Source: Pararge aegeria (lineage: Eukaryota; Arthropoda; Insecta; Lepidoptera; Nymphalidae). Taken from it: 64,000 nt of DNA. The notes beneath the pieces are model-generated. The model was given only the letters and a program-made list of their open reading frames with translations, ran no database searches and was not told where the DNA came from. The DNA lies in NCBI RefSeq assembly GCF_905163445.1, contig NC_053187.1, forward strand, positions 19,143,001 through 19,207,000. Direction: 5' to 3'. Position numbers and translations under genes: made by a program. Shown piece after piece: positions 32,626 to 43,512 of the stretch. Positions within the stretch are counted from its first letter, which is position 1, and every line of letters starts with the position of its first letter.

Positions 32626-34194
32626 GCGGTGATGACGGTACTATCAATAAATTAGAAAAAACACAAAAGGTTCAAAACTTATAATGCTCATAATAATTGA
32701 ACAAATAGCGATCACCACATGCTTTGCTTTGATACCGCTTTTATCTATTCAGTGATTTTCGCCATTGAGAACCCTGTTTCTGAATGGCCGATTTCAGCAG
32801 AACTGATTTTATGTTGATGAGAAAAACAGCAGTTAAAACCCGTTTCAATGAGAACTTGTTTGAGTAGTAGTTGAGCTTTTGAGAAAGCTCGTCCAGGGAA
32901 GAACTGCCACCATGCTTCAGGTTGATTGACAAAACTTTGAAAGGCTCGGTCTTCGCATACCTCGAGAAATGTTTACGTATTTATAACTATAACAAAATAC
33001 TTACTCCTATTTTGCAGTTAGATAAATTCTTAAATGGCTTTGATCTAATATCATCATCGTAGAGCAAAAAATAAGAACACCAAATAAGGCAAAAATATTC
33101 ATAAATTGGATTTTACAAATTAACACATATAATACGCGTATTATCCATTAGTTTTATTAAGCGTAGGTGTTTGACATAGTTTATATCATACAAAATATGT
33201 TCTGACAAGTTATAATAGAATTCCTCAAAGAGGGTGTGGTATAACCCCGGTTTCTGAATCGCTGATCAACGATTAAACAACAATGGAATTAAATGTATGA
33301 CCGCTTAGAAAAAATAAGATACTACACTTCTTTTTACGATACGCCTATTGGATGCAATTTTTAGGCTACAGGCCGCATAGAGGCGCTACATTTATTATTT
33401 TTTAGATGGCATGAATAAGTCTATCTTAATAGTCTATTATTTACGAATGAAAACCGTATTTTTTGTAGGGGAATAAAATTATTAAACCCTGGTTAATATT
33501 AAATCCTTGGATTTTTGACAGATTATATATCATACCAGATAGTAGCCTGTCAAGTTGTAGTTACGAGAGTGTCTTTAACGCACTATATAATCGTAAAAAA
33601 TCTTTTAATCTCTTGTTAGTTTAATGGCTATTTTATTGACAGTTGGTTTGATCAACCTTCGAGAAACCATGGTATAGCTTTATAAATCTAGATGTTGGTT
33701 TTTAACCTTTTATGGTAAGTACTAGATTTTTATCATTCATATAACCTACCAATGGACTGACGAATGACCCAAAGTAATGTTGAATAGCACCTGAATCATC
33801 ATGTGAGCTTCATTTTATGTTATTTTTTACTCTTAATTCGTACGAGTATATAAGCGCCCAAACATGAAGCTACATGGTCGGCTTTATATAACCCACTCAA
33901 CTATGGGATAATTTTTTTATGCCCAGCCGTGGGATGCATTTAATAGGAATGAATAAAAAATGCATAACGCAAAAATATTTCAAATGTAGGTAGTGTCCAA
34001 GTAGTGGAGTAAATAATACATGATTGTTATATAATCGTTCGCATGTGCCGCCTTTAAAATGATTTAGTATCAAGTAATCGTACTATTGATATTTTTAACC
34101 AAAGGATAAATATTTTTAAAAATCAAATTATTAAGCACTATTCCACATAATCTTTAGGGAAATCATATATATATTATTTTTTAAGTGTTTCTTT
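32626..34194. other. Unannotated AT-rich stretch
   Basis: No gene, RNA or repeat recognised. A frame at 32741-32932 (minus) has no identifiable motif. Confidence 0.5.
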
Positions 34195-34376
34195 TTTGTT
34201 CCAACTTTAATTTTATCTTTTTTTTTTGTTTAATTTAATTCCAAGTTGTCTACACATACTTTGGGTTGTGTAGCTTTGTTTTGTTTGTAGCTTAGAACAA
34301 AACTTGTTATTACTTCTATTTAGATCTACTTTTAGTTATTACCTGTTTTGTGTACCTAATAACAATAAACAACAAT
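34195..34376 (+). repeat. Dispersed repeat L, copy 1
   Basis: 'tttaatttaattccaagttg', 'cacatactttgggttgt', 'aaaacttgttatta', 'ttttagttattacctgtttt', 'gtgtacctaataacaataaa'. Recurs in the same orientation at 41.15 kb. The 'aataaacaa' end suggests a retroelement 3' UTR. Confidence 0.6.
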
Positions 34377-34417
34377 ACATAAACTTCTGTATGTACGACA
34401 CTCAAAGTGTAATATTA

Positions 34418-34485
34418 TAATCCAACCCAGGAACTCAAATAATACGATGACAGTGTTTACCACTGCGTCAGGGAGGTCTACCATT
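34418..34485 (-). mobile_element. SINE-C head fragment
   Basis: 'ccaacccaggaactcaaata', 'gtttaccactgcgtcaggga' and 'ggtc' is the minus-sense SINE-C head. Confidence 0.55.
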
Positions 34486-34624
34486 TTTAAAGAGATAAAT
34501 AATACATATTAACAGTTGTAGGGCTTTTTAAAGCGGTGTTAGCCAAGTGGGTATGAATTCGACTTCACTTTCGGGGAGCCGAGTTCGAATCCCAACACGC
34601 ACCTCTAACTTTTCGAAATTATGA

Positions 34625-34635
34625 AGGTTTTAAGT
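34625..34635. repeat. 10-11 bp target duplication of G, left
   Basis: 'aggttttaagt' at 34625-34635 and again at 35093-35103, bracketing the G insertion. SINE-B normally has one copy of this site (gcgttttaagt). Confidence 0.75.
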
Positions 34636-34750
34636 TATCAAATTAAGCTTAATTTGCTATACTCCGCGAAAAGCAGGAGAATCTGTGTGGTGTAATTTAT
34701 AATTTCTTCAATCCTTATACTCCACACCAAACAGATCTTCGGCAATATAC

Positions 34751-34794
34751 CCTCTACGCACGTTTCGCTCCGAAACCGGGGCATCCTCAGGAGA
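34751..34794 (-). ncRNA. Candidate hammerhead ribozyme, G copy 3
   Basis: Minus strand: UCUC (stem I 5'), CUGAGGA, one extra U, stem II GCCCCG-GUUU-CGGAGC (5 of 6 pairs), GAAA, stem III ACG-UG-CGU, then UA (cleavage dinucleotide) and GAGG (stem I 3'). This fits a minimal type I hammerhead with a tiny stem III, as known for Penelope-like elements. The extra U between CUGAGGA and stem II departs from consensus and may lower or abolish activity. Confidence 0.5.
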
Positions 34795-34820
34795 TGTTGA
34801 CTTTACAATGAATAATTGTT

Positions 34821-34864
34821 AAGTCTTAAGACTTTCGCTCCGAAACCGGAGCATCCTCAGGTGA
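34821..34864 (-). ncRNA. Tandem-duplicated hammerhead-like core, incomplete
   Basis: Same CUGAGGA-U-stem II (6 of 6 pairs)-GAAA segment as the neighbour. Stem III is replaced by AGUC-UUAA-GACU from the duplication junction, and stem I pairing is lost. Probably a rearrangement by-product. Confidence 0.35.
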
Positions 34865-35320
34865 TGTTGACTTTACAATTAATAATTGTTAGGTCTTAAG
34901 ACTTAACAATTATTCGTTAACACGTGCGTAGAGAGTATATTGCCGAAGATCTGTTTGGTGTGGAGTATAAGGATTGAAGAAATTATAAATTACACCACAC
35001 AGATTCTCCTGCTTTTCGCGGAGTATAGCAAATTAAGCTTAATTTGATAATATATCATGGATTCCGCAAAGTAACGCCTGCTTCTATCCAATAGGTTTTA
35101 AGTAATTAAAACATCACTTGCTTCAACGGTAAAGGAAAACATCGTGAAGAAACCTGCATTCCTGAGAGTTCTACATAATGTTCTCAAATGTGTGTGGAGT
35201 CCACCAATTCGCACTGGGCCAGCGTGGTGGACTACGGCCTTAACCCCTTCTCATTGTGGACGAGACCCGTGCTCTGTAGAGAGTCGGTAATAGGTTTATG
35301 TGATGGTGATGACACCTATG

Positions 35321-35731
35321 AAAACGGTAGAGGGATCGAAGTCACCCCGAAAGGAAGGCTAAAGCTATAAACGCTTTTCAACTTTATCGATTTAAGTTTA
35401 AGACTATTTATTACAAGCATACAAACATATTGTACTGCGGACACTTGTTATATGCTTGTCGGCATTTTTGTCAACGTACCTCCTCACTGCGTCACCAAGT
35501 TTATAATAGTTCTCGAACAACATTATGATTGCTCACGCGTGGAATCTTCGCGTGCTTCCGACAACTTCCTTTTTTAGAAGTCTTCCTTATTTATATTTAT
35601 CGTAATTTATGTCCATTGTTGTGAATGAAATAAAAATATTTATATAAATTCTTGAATATTTTATATTATGAAGGTACGCAGTTGAGATGAGATATTGAGC
35701 TATCACGATAGTAACCAATCGAAGTGCTATT
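35321..35731. other. No gene seen
   Basis: AT-rich without recognised motifs. Confidence 0.55.
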
Positions 35732-36293
35732 AAATAAATAAATAAATATACTACGACAATACACACATTGCCATCTAGCCCTAAAGTATTATATATAAGT
35801 GGGTTGTGTTATGGGTGCTAAGATGACTGATGAATATTTTTTATTATGAATAATATACATAAATACTTATAAAATACTAGCTGTTGCCCGCGACTTCGTC
35901 TGCGTTTGATTTTGTTTTTAAAGTATTCTGTATCGCTAAGCCTTCAATGAGTATAGTAGTATATATATATATAACATGTGACTCAACTAATCATAGACAA
36001 ATAATTTGCAATAAAAAAAAATTGCGACTATAATTAAAGGTAAGCTATCCTATCTCTTAAGTTGGACCAGACTGCTCACGGTGTACCAATTTAATTTGAA
36101 ATCGGTTAAGTAGTTTAGGAGTCCATCGCGGACAAACATCGTGACAGGAGATTTATATATATTAAGATATATAAACACCCAGACTAAAAAACGTTTCTGT
36201 TTATCAAACAAACATTTTTCAGTTGTGGGAATCGAACCCACGGCTTTTGACGCAGAAAGCAGGGTCGCTGCCCATTGCGCCAACCGGCTGTCT
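35732..36293 (-). mobile_element. SINE-A copy 8, split by family F
   Basis: Tail and body at 35732-35875. The rest of the body and the head, including 'gggaatcgaacccacggc' and 'ttgcgccaaccggctgt', lie at 36166-36293. The break falls in 'aaatacttataa/tataaacaccc', with a possible 6-bp duplication 'tataaa'. Confidence 0.8.
35876..36167 (+). repeat. Family F repeat inside SINE-A
   Basis: Head 'actagctgttgcccgcgact' plus 'tcgtctgcg', interior 'ctaatcatagacaaataatt', 'ttaagttggaccagactgct', end 'gtgacaggagatttatatat'. Its inverted twin lies at 37.0-37.3 kb. Confidence 0.75.
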
Positions 36294-36814
36294 CGTCTGT
36301 CCGTTGCTACAGTGATAAGCAGGTTCGGCTAGCTGGGTTGTATTCGCAGGTGGGGCCAATAATTGTAAGATATTGGGTATTTCTACAAACCAATTTTTGG
36401 ACCAGCCCGAATGTCTCAAACATTAATATTTTTTACTTTCGAGTTTGTATCCTACAGTAAAAACTAGTTAAAAATAACAGTTATTTATTTCCCGAGCAAC
36501 GCAATGACACGCCAGAGACGGAGCAAACCGCGCGTAATCGTGACACCCTCCTTAATCGCAAGTCGAGCAGAAAAACGATTCAGTGGTCTCTACGCATATG
36601 AGTCATAAATTAATCAAAATATTAGGTAGGTACTACTTTAATAATATTATTAACCGATAACGATCTATCATGCTTTCTAAAGCACGGGGTTTGGTAACTC
36701 TAAATAACCGACTAAAAAATCACATGACTTTAAACTAAAACTAAACTAAACAATTTTAAACTAAATAATAGGAAAAATACAAGGTAAACAGTAATAGTAC
36801 TTAGTGCCAGGGTG

Positions 36815-36865
36815 CAAAGGCGGCCTTATCACTAAAAGTGATCTTTTAAAGGCAGCATGAGCGTA
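36815..36865 (-). mobile_element. LINE-E-related 3' UTR fragment
   Basis: 'caaaggcggccttatcacta' and 'aaagtgatcttttaaaggca' match the LINE-E 3' UTR module. Confidence 0.45.
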
Positions 36866-37004
36866 CGAAGCCGATTAAAAAAGTGGAAAGTGGATGGTGC
36901 ATAAAGTATGTTACAAAAAAATAAAATGACCTTTCATGAACATACGTACATATGTAAATGTAGTATCATTTACATATTAACTACATAAATACCGATATAA
37001 ATTT

Positions 37005-37311
37005 ATATATCTTAATATATATAAATCTCCTGTCACGATGTTTGTCCGCGATGACACCTAAAATACTTAACCGATTTTAAATTAAATTGGCACACCGTGA
37101 TCAGTCTGGTCCAACTTAAGAGATAGGATACCTTAAATCTTTAATTATAGTCGCAATTTTATTTTATTGCAAATTATTTGTCTATAATTAATTGACAGTC
37201 ACATGTTATATAAATATATATTTATACTACTATACTCATTTAAGGATTAGCGATACTGAATACTTTAAAAACAAAATCAAACGCAGACGAAGTCGCGGGC
37301 AACAGCTAGTA
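37005..37311 (-). repeat. Family F repeat, inverted twin
   Basis: Reverse complement of 35876-36167 along its length: 'aaatctcctgtcacgatgtt', 'cagtctggtccaacttaaga', 'aacgcagacgaagtcgcggg', 'caacagctagt'. Together the two form an inverted pair about 1 kb apart. Confidence 0.75.
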
Positions 37312-37530
37312 CTATAATAGATATATATTCAATGTCAATTATCACTATAAAAAAAACCTAAACGCTGCAGTGCGAGTAAACCTCATTGCGTTGTTCGTAG
37401 ATAAAAAGTGATAAAAAATTCAATACTTGTGGGTCTTTGACCACAGAGTATTATGCGTTTGGGCAGGCTATCTTTATTCGCGATGTGTATCGAACCCAAG
37501 CGAGCGGTACAAACGACCGGCCGCGTCCTC

Positions 37531-37566
37531 TTCGAAAATAACATGACAAGCTTGCAATGTTATTTT
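37531..37566. repeat. 12-bp hairpin
   Basis: 'cgaaaataacat' and 'atgttattttcg' are separated by 12 nt (gacaagcttgca). It lies in a less AT-rich unassigned stretch. Confidence 0.6.
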
Positions 37567-37856
37567 CGGATAACAACGACTTTTGTGTCCCACGCTGTGC
37601 ACCCAAAAATAAAAGCGCCTTCTAGGTTAGGTTAGTTTCGCTCGAAGGTTCAGACGACTAGTCAGAACACCCTGAGGTATTATTCGGAATGAATCCGAAT
37701 CCAACAAATCCACAAAATCCATGAGAACTTGTAAATATAACACAAAAAAATAGGCATTCATGTAGACTTAAAGCTTAGATTGTCTACTATGTTGACACGA
37801 GCTAGCGGGTTTCAAAGATTATTATTGAAGTTAGTGATTTAATATCACGAGACCAA

Positions 37857-37962
37857 ACGTGGTGTGGAGTATAAGGATTGAAGAAATTATAAATTACACC
37901 ACACAGATTCTCCTGCTTTTCGCGGAGTATAGCAAATTAAGCTTAATTTTGATAATAAGTTA
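37857..37962 (+). mobile_element. Family G copy 4, partial
   Basis: 'cgtggtgtggagtataagga', 'ttgaagaaattataaattac', 'attctcctgcttttcgcgga', 'caaattaagcttaattttga'. Opposite reading sense to 57.6 kb. The hammerhead segment is not included. Confidence 0.7.
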
Positions 37963-38394
37963 TTTTAATTATTATTTCAAATCATTAAGCTATGCAAGTT
38001 GCACTTTTTTCCTTTACATCTGCTACTTCTAGGTCTTCATTGAATAGCCATTTTACTACAATACAACCTACACCTATCCATGACCAATTTTATATATTAA
38101 AACGTACGATAAACAAACTTACACAATCGCCCTAAAGTGCTCTCATTTAGTTCACAATAAAGAAAGGCTAACGAGCCAGAGTGGTCATATTCTTCGGAGT
38201 ACTTTCACTCGCTTTTACTTCGAAGGACGACCGCTTTCTAACAGCTATTTTGTTTTGGATCCAGTCATGATACACTCGTGGAACATTCGTGGTATTTAAG
38301 TAAGATTATCAACTTTAAAGAACGACGATAGCCTAGATAATAATCTTTAAAAACCCGCGAGCCCGCGTCAACAAAGAAGACAATCCAAGCTTTA

Positions 38395-38565
38395 TTTATT
38401 TATTTATACTCTTTATTTGTACACCACTCAGAAAAACGAGACAAAAAAAAAGAACAAACACATGAAGAATGAAGCAGGATAGTGGATACAAAAGGCAGCC
38501 TTATCGCTAAGTAGCGATCTCTGCCAGGCAACCTTAGGATTAGGAAAACTAAAAAGAAAACAAAT
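38395..38565 (-). mobile_element. LINE-E-related 3' UTR
   Basis: 'ctttatttgtacaccactca', 'acaaaaggcagccttatcgc', 'gatctctgccaggcaacctt', 'aggattagg'. A (TTTA) run precedes it at about 38393-38406. Confidence 0.65.
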
Positions 38566-39199
38566 AGGTCTAAGTCCGTATCCCCAATCAGGAATAAAAG
38601 CTGTGCTGTGTCCCACTCTTGAGACACGAATTGGCTGTTAATAAGTATTATTGAAATTTGTTTATGTTTGACGATGATAGGAATAGAATTATGTTAAAAA
38701 AGCTACTTATCAAAGAAGAAAAATTCTTTTCTATGCGGTGAAAATTTCCATACTATGATCATTGTTAATCTTAAAAAATATAACATTCTAGATGTAGTCC
38801 TCAATTTCATGCGTTGTTTCTTGAAAAAGGTTTAAGTATACGGTTAATTTTCCTCCTCAAACTGGTATATGAATAGTTCCCAGTTCAGAAAACCAGTCAA
38901 CAAATATTATGACAGCGCTAACTTAGTTCCAAGAAAAATTGTTTCGCATGAATCCTTGCAAAACTAAAACAACACAGACAAACCTCAAAATGTACTTGCC
39001 TTTTATTATAAATTATCGCCTTTACTTTATTGATAATAAGGTTCCAAATTTAATCAGTGTTACTGTAGGCGTTTGTGGAGGAAGCAGGTACGAAGTGTTA
39101 ATAGGAACTCCATACGTCATTGTTTTGATTGAGTCATCTATTTATATATTTAAACAACTTTATTGCATAATAAAGGAAACACACACAGGAACACTTACA
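38566..39199. other. No gene seen
   Basis: AT-rich. The frame at 38939-39202 (plus) has no recognisable motif and runs into repeat sequence. Confidence 0.5.
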
Positions 39200-39265
39200 T
39201 AATTCAATGCAAAAGGCGGCCTTATCACTCAAAGTGATCTCTTCCAGGCTACCTCTACTATGGAA
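39200..39265 (-). mobile_element. LINE-E-related 3' UTR fragment
   Basis: 'caaaaggcggccttatcact' and 'gatctcttccaggctacctc'. Confidence 0.55.
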
Positions 39266-39309
39266 TAAGGCTATCTATATTATATCTATATTATATAATA
39301 ATATATATT

Positions 39310-39549
39310 AAATAAATAAATAAATAATAAATAAATATACTACGACAATACACACATCGCCATCTAGCCCCAAAGTAAGCGTAGCTTGTGTTATAGGTAC
39401 TAAGATGACTGATGAATATTTTTATGAATAACATACATAAATACTTAGAAAAACATTCGTACTCATCACACAAACATTTTCCAGTAGTGGGAATCGAACC
39501 CACAGCCTTGGGCTCAGAAAGCAGCTGCAAACTGCGCCAATCGGCCGTC
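39310..39549 (-). mobile_element. SINE-A copy 9
   Basis: Long TAAA/TAA tail, body, small deletion around 39450, B-box complement 'gggaatcgaacccacag', head end 'actgcgccaatcggccgt'. Confidence 0.85.
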
Positions 39550-39571
39550 GATATTATATTATAATTATCAC

Positions 39572-39800
39572 ATAGCTCGGAAAACCGATGGACGTTGAAG
39601 TCCCAAGGTGCTGAAATGGCGTCCCAGCACCGGTAAACGCAGCGTTGGTCGACCCCCTACCAAGTGGGCAAACGACATCAAAAGAATGGGGGGAGTCGCT
39701 GGAAACAAGCGACCCAGAATCGTAGAGTTTAGAACGCGATACAGAAGACCTATGTCCAGCAGTGGACGTCAATCGGTTGAAATGATGATAATGATCATAT
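39572..39800 (+). mobile_element. RTE ORF2 C-terminus and 3' end
   Basis: Plus-sense translation follows LKWRPSTGKRSVGRPPTKWANDIKRMGGVAGNKRP. The end 'atgtccagcagtggacgtca', 'atcggttgaaatgatgataa' is the RTE tail. Frame disruptions make it a pseudogene. Confidence 0.75.
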
Positions 39801-39950
39801 TATCCACCTATTACCGGCCCATTAGGCTCACAGGGCACGGATCAATGGATTAGTAGACTTTAGACGCCTTTGAGAACATTGTAGAGAACTCCCAGGCATA
39901 CAGGTTTCCTAATTCCTTCACCGTTAAAGCAAGTGATATTTTAATAGCTC
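39793..39950 (-). mobile_element. SINE-B copy, partial
   Basis: 'accggcccattaggctcaca', 'gggcacgg', 'gagaacattgtagagaactc', 'aggcatacaggtttcctaat', 'ttaaagcaagtgatatttta'. It abuts the RTE tail at the shared gatgat-type sequence. Confidence 0.7.
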
Positions 39951-41146
39951 GGATTAAAAATTAAGGCCGTAGGTAGAGAAGGCTACACCAACGACAGCTT
40001 AGCGCTTAAGTTTAAGAAGAAATTAAAAACGCACGTAGCTCCGAAATGCCAGTGTAGCGTGTCGGGGGGTTAATTAATACAGGTAATTAATCGCGATGGT
40101 CTAAGAAGAAGACCACAACAAACTTAGCCCTGTATTCCTATTGCCATGTTATCATACAGATATTTTTGGAAAGTCTATCTGAATATTTTTATCATAGTAA
40201 GGCAGTGTAGTAAAATTTGTGATGACGATATTGAGTTCATCGGAGGCGGAGACAAATCAGCGTCTTTACATAGTATAAAACAAAGTAGCTCCCGCTGTTT
40301 ACCTGTTACTGTTATCCTTTAAACTACGGGATGAATTTTAACGCAGTTTTCAGCAATAGATAGTACCTACACATATATAAAAATAAGTTAACATGCATAT
40401 ATTTAGAGAAAAAAAATAAATTCATGGATTTGTAAATGGGTATCGTAACAAACATACTTTTGTGCTCTTACATTACCAAAGCCAGCTAAACATTACGAGA
40501 TAGATTAAATTAATGTCTCTATCTAACTCTTATCCGCACAACATTAGTATCTGCATTGCAAACACGCACTCACACACAACACACACAAACACACACTCTG
40601 CCTAGAATAAGTGGTAACACTATGAACATTTACATTACGACTTTCGTTATTCATTACCGTCAGTTGAAGTCTAGCTAGCAAGCACAACTAAAAGCTCACC
40701 TTAGTGTGTTTACGAGCGTTTAATTGGGTTTTGATTAAAACAATACCCCAGGTATGTAATAAATAAGTTTTCATTGAACCCGTGCGAAGCCGACGCGAGT
40801 CGCTAGTTTCATATAAAGCCAAAGTATTGGTCACACTAGTCACGAACAACCGTCAGCGGCTGTGAGCAAACAACCGCGGGGTTCCGCCTTTTTTGTATTT
40901 TAATAATTGTTTTATTAGCACGGTGCTAACGTACTGATCCGAGAGATAAATCCCTTTGTTTATATTCCTAACGCGTTAAATTTGATGGTCTATAAGTAGC
41001 ATGGAAGTGTAACTCTGGTGTAACATCTTCCTGTTTGAAACAAAACAGGTTAAGACTGCACGATTAATGGATTTAAAGAAGTGCAAGAGTTCTTCCTAAA
41101 CAGAAACATTGTTTACACTTTATTGACTCACTCACTCTACTTTACT
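39951..41146. other. Unannotated stretch
   Basis: Contains a CA-rich patch (about 40565-40597) and, at 40779-40812, the reverse of an ACTAGCGAC-type head ('cgtgcgaagccgacgcgagt', 'cgctagt'). Otherwise no gene supported. Confidence 0.5.
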
Positions 41147-41316
41147 TTTTGTTCTACTATTTATACTCTTTGTTTAATTTAATTCCAAGTTATGTAAACA
41201 TACTTTGGGTTGTAACTTAGAATAAAACTTGTTATTAATTATATTTAGACCAATTTTAGTTATTACCTGTTTTGTGTTTTGTGTTTTGTGTACCTAAAAA
41301 CAATAAACAATAACTG
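41147..41316 (+). repeat. Dispersed repeat L, copy 2
   Basis: Same order as 34.2 kb, with 'ttttgtgttttgtgttttgt' expanded near 41271-41290 and ending 'aacaataaacaataac'. Confidence 0.6.
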
Positions 41317-41339
41317 TGGCCAGCCTTTTTCATCCGTTT

Positions 41340-41530
41340 TTGTTATAGTTATTTTTACAAATTCCGTGGGATCAATTTGCTTTTCTAGGATCAAAAGAAG
41401 CCTATGTTACTCTCCATCCTTTTAACTAAATCTCTGTCAAAAGTCAAGCTGATTGGTTGCTCAATTGGGTTGTAAAGGAAGGACAAACAAACAAACGAAA
41501 AAAGACACTTCCGCGTATTTATCATTTATA
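41340..41530 (+). repeat. Family F-like repeat, 3' part
   Basis: 'tacaaattccgtgggatcaa', 'gaagcctatgttactctcca', 'caagctgattggttgctcaa', 'aaggacaaacaaacaaacg', end 'catttatataattgttag'. Confidence 0.55.
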
Positions 41531-42029
41531 TAATTGTTAGTTTTCGCGGTTCTTTAACGGTAGGGCTAGCCAGTACTTCTTGAAATAACTCCCAACTTGT
41601 TAAAGTTACTACGAAGAAGTAAAAGCGACTACACCTAAAAAAACTGGGTACGAAATAGCTAATCTGCTTCTTACGTTATGAGATTACAGATAATAGCATG
41701 TAGGCTTGCGCCTCAAGCTATGCCTAGCCTACACGTATCCTGGTTTAAACCGCCCATTATATTCGGCGGATAAAAACTAGACGTGGCAAATTATTGAGAT
41801 AAGATATAAGAGCACATTATTTATGATGTCACCGAACCATTAAGCCATGGCGTAAAAAAGCATCTCTGTGCCATGATTGCTTAAATTTGTGTGGCGACGC
41901 TTGGTGCACAAAAAATATTATGACATGATAAATAATTGAGAATGTCATTGCGATTCGTAATGGTTCTAAATAATTATTAATATAAGTTTATGGTATGTTT
42001 ATAATATATGTACAAGTAATAGCTATTTA

Positions 42030-42353
42030 AGCGGTAATAGCCCAGTGGGTAAGACTTCGACTTTCGGTGGGCTAAGTTTGAATTACAGCACACACCTCTA
42101 ACTTTCCAAGTTATGTGCGTTTTAACCAATTAAATATCACATATTGCAACGGTAAAGGAAATCATTGTGAGGAAACCTGCATGCGTGAGAGTTATCCATA
42201 ATGTTGTTAAAGGTGTGTGGAGTCCACCAATCCGCACTGAGCCAGCGTGGTGGATAACTTATAAAAGTTAGTGGTGCGTGCTGGGATTCGAACTCAGCCC
42301 TTCGAAAGTGAAGCCAAAGTCCTAAACACTGTGCAATCCCCGCTCAAACTATT
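42030..42353 (+). mobile_element. SINE-B copy with inverted partial duplicate
   Basis: 42030-42253 is a plus-oriented SINE-B up to 'gagccagcgtggtgga'. 42254-42353 is a SINE-B head in the opposite orientation ('gtggtgcgtgctgggattcg', 'aactcagcccttcgaaagtg'). Either head-to-head insertion or fold-back duplication. Confidence 0.75.
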
Positions 42354-42705
42354 AATTGCACCGTACAGATTCTCCTGTTTTTCGCGGAGCATAGCAAAAT
42401 AAGCTTAATGTAAATAAATAAATATACTACGACAATACACACATCGCTATCTAGCCCCAAAGTAAGAGTAGCTTATGTTATGGTTACTAAGATGACAGAT
42501 GACTACTTTTATGAATAATATACATAAAATACTTATAATATACCATACCAGACAAGGAAAACAACTTTCATGTTCATCACACAAATATTTTCCAGTTGTG
42601 GAAATCGAACCCATAGCCTTGGACTCAGAAAGCAGGATATGTATGTATTCATTGTACGAGTATATCATTGAATTCCGCAAAGTAACGCCTGCTTCAATAT
42701 AATAT
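42354..42705 (+). mobile_element. Family G copy 5, split by SINE-A
   Basis: 42354-42410 ('cagattctcctgtttttcgc', 'aaataagcttaatg') and 42655-42705 ('atatcattgaattccgcaaa', 'gtaacgcctgcttc') are adjacent modules in the 34.6-kb copy. Confidence 0.65.
42411..42637 (-). mobile_element. SINE-A copy 10 inside family G
   Basis: Tail 'aaataaataaatatactacg', body, 'gtggaaatcgaacccatagc', ending at 'gactcagaaagcaggat'. The head is truncated. Confidence 0.8.
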
Positions 42706-43059
42706 TTACTACAATTCATTTTGCACATCGCGTATACTAATCAGTACGCCGCGCGGAGTCTGTAACGAATTCCGTGTCACGTAATAAATATTTATTCTAG
42801 CACGGCGCATATACAATCATTTATTTAAATGGAACCTACGTATGTAGCTACGTAATTTAATTTGCATATTATATAAAATTATTTTATTTTATTTGCGCTT
42901 CGCTAAAATAAGTAAACAAGGTTCATGGTTGCAAAGAATTCATACCTCATGCAGTATTTTATTTGATTTAATCAAAAAAAATTAATGTAATAAATAAAAA
43001 AAGCATTGATAAACTCCTGGCTTGGCCTCCCATTTCATAGTTCGAACTTCGTCACATAC

Positions 43060-43200
43060 CTCGGACTGATGTGTTACTCTTTGGGATTTTAAGCAATTAA
43101 ATATTGCTTTAACAGTACAGGACAACATCGTGAGGAAGCCTACAATCCTGAGATTCTCCATAATGCGTTCAAAGGCATGTACATTCTAACAATCCCCAAA
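43060..43200 (+). mobile_element. SINE-B copy, eroded
   Basis: 'gggattttaagcaattaaat', 'acaggacaacatcgtgagga', 'ctccataatgcgttcaaagg', 'catgtacattctaacaatcc'. Confidence 0.65.
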
Positions 43201-43512
43201 TAAGGCTTTGGTAAATTATATCTACAAAAATGTAATGTAAATAATCAGCTAGAACTTTTCTAAATAACGTGAAAGTTTATCTTCTTAATTCCTACACTCC
43301 TCCCAATTGCCTCAAGTGTCCCAACACTTTAGATTCAAAATTTATTTTAATAGAATATAAGAGACAGACTCCGAAAATATTCTTTCTTTCTTTCTTTTAT
43401 TTTTATGTTATGTTTATTAGTTACTTAAATAGAGTTTAAAAGAATATTATAATAATAAATAAACCAAAAACACAAAGCTAACCGGTTGTCCTATTGATAT
43501 GAATTATTCGTA

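Larger units (their letters stand above)
34636..35092 (-). mobile_element. Family G copy 3: large fold-back with two hammerhead-like cores
   Basis: Left arm about 34635-34762 and right arm about 34922-35050 are essentially perfect inverted repeats of about 128 bp (aattaagcttaattt, actccgcgaaaagcaggag, ctccacaccaaacagatctt). The centre contains a tandem duplication of about 67 bp (34765-34831, 34832-34900), each unit with a hammerhead-like core. The right end carries a 42-bp extension ending 'cctgcttctatccaat' that the left arm lacks. No ORF. Confidence 0.8.
34532..35320 (+). mobile_element. SINE-B copy 4, split by family G fold-back
   Basis: 34532-34634 is the SINE-B head (B box 'gagttcgaatcccaacac'). 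35093-35320 continues with 'taagtaattaaaacatcact' and on to the gatgg(t)gatgac tail. The two are contiguous in intact copies. The break is flanked by 'aggttttaagt' on both sides. Confidence 0.85.

Noticed and set aside
37625..37637. 'taggttaggttag' resembles the insect telomere unit TTAGG
   Set aside because: Only about two units, with no array. The motif is common in insect DNA.
38939..39202. 87-aa open frame on the plus strand
   Set aside because: No recognisable domain, no splice context, AT-biased composition. It runs up to a LINE-E fragment.
40565..40597. CA-rich microsatellite
   Set aside because: Short and imperfect; ordinary in animal genomes.
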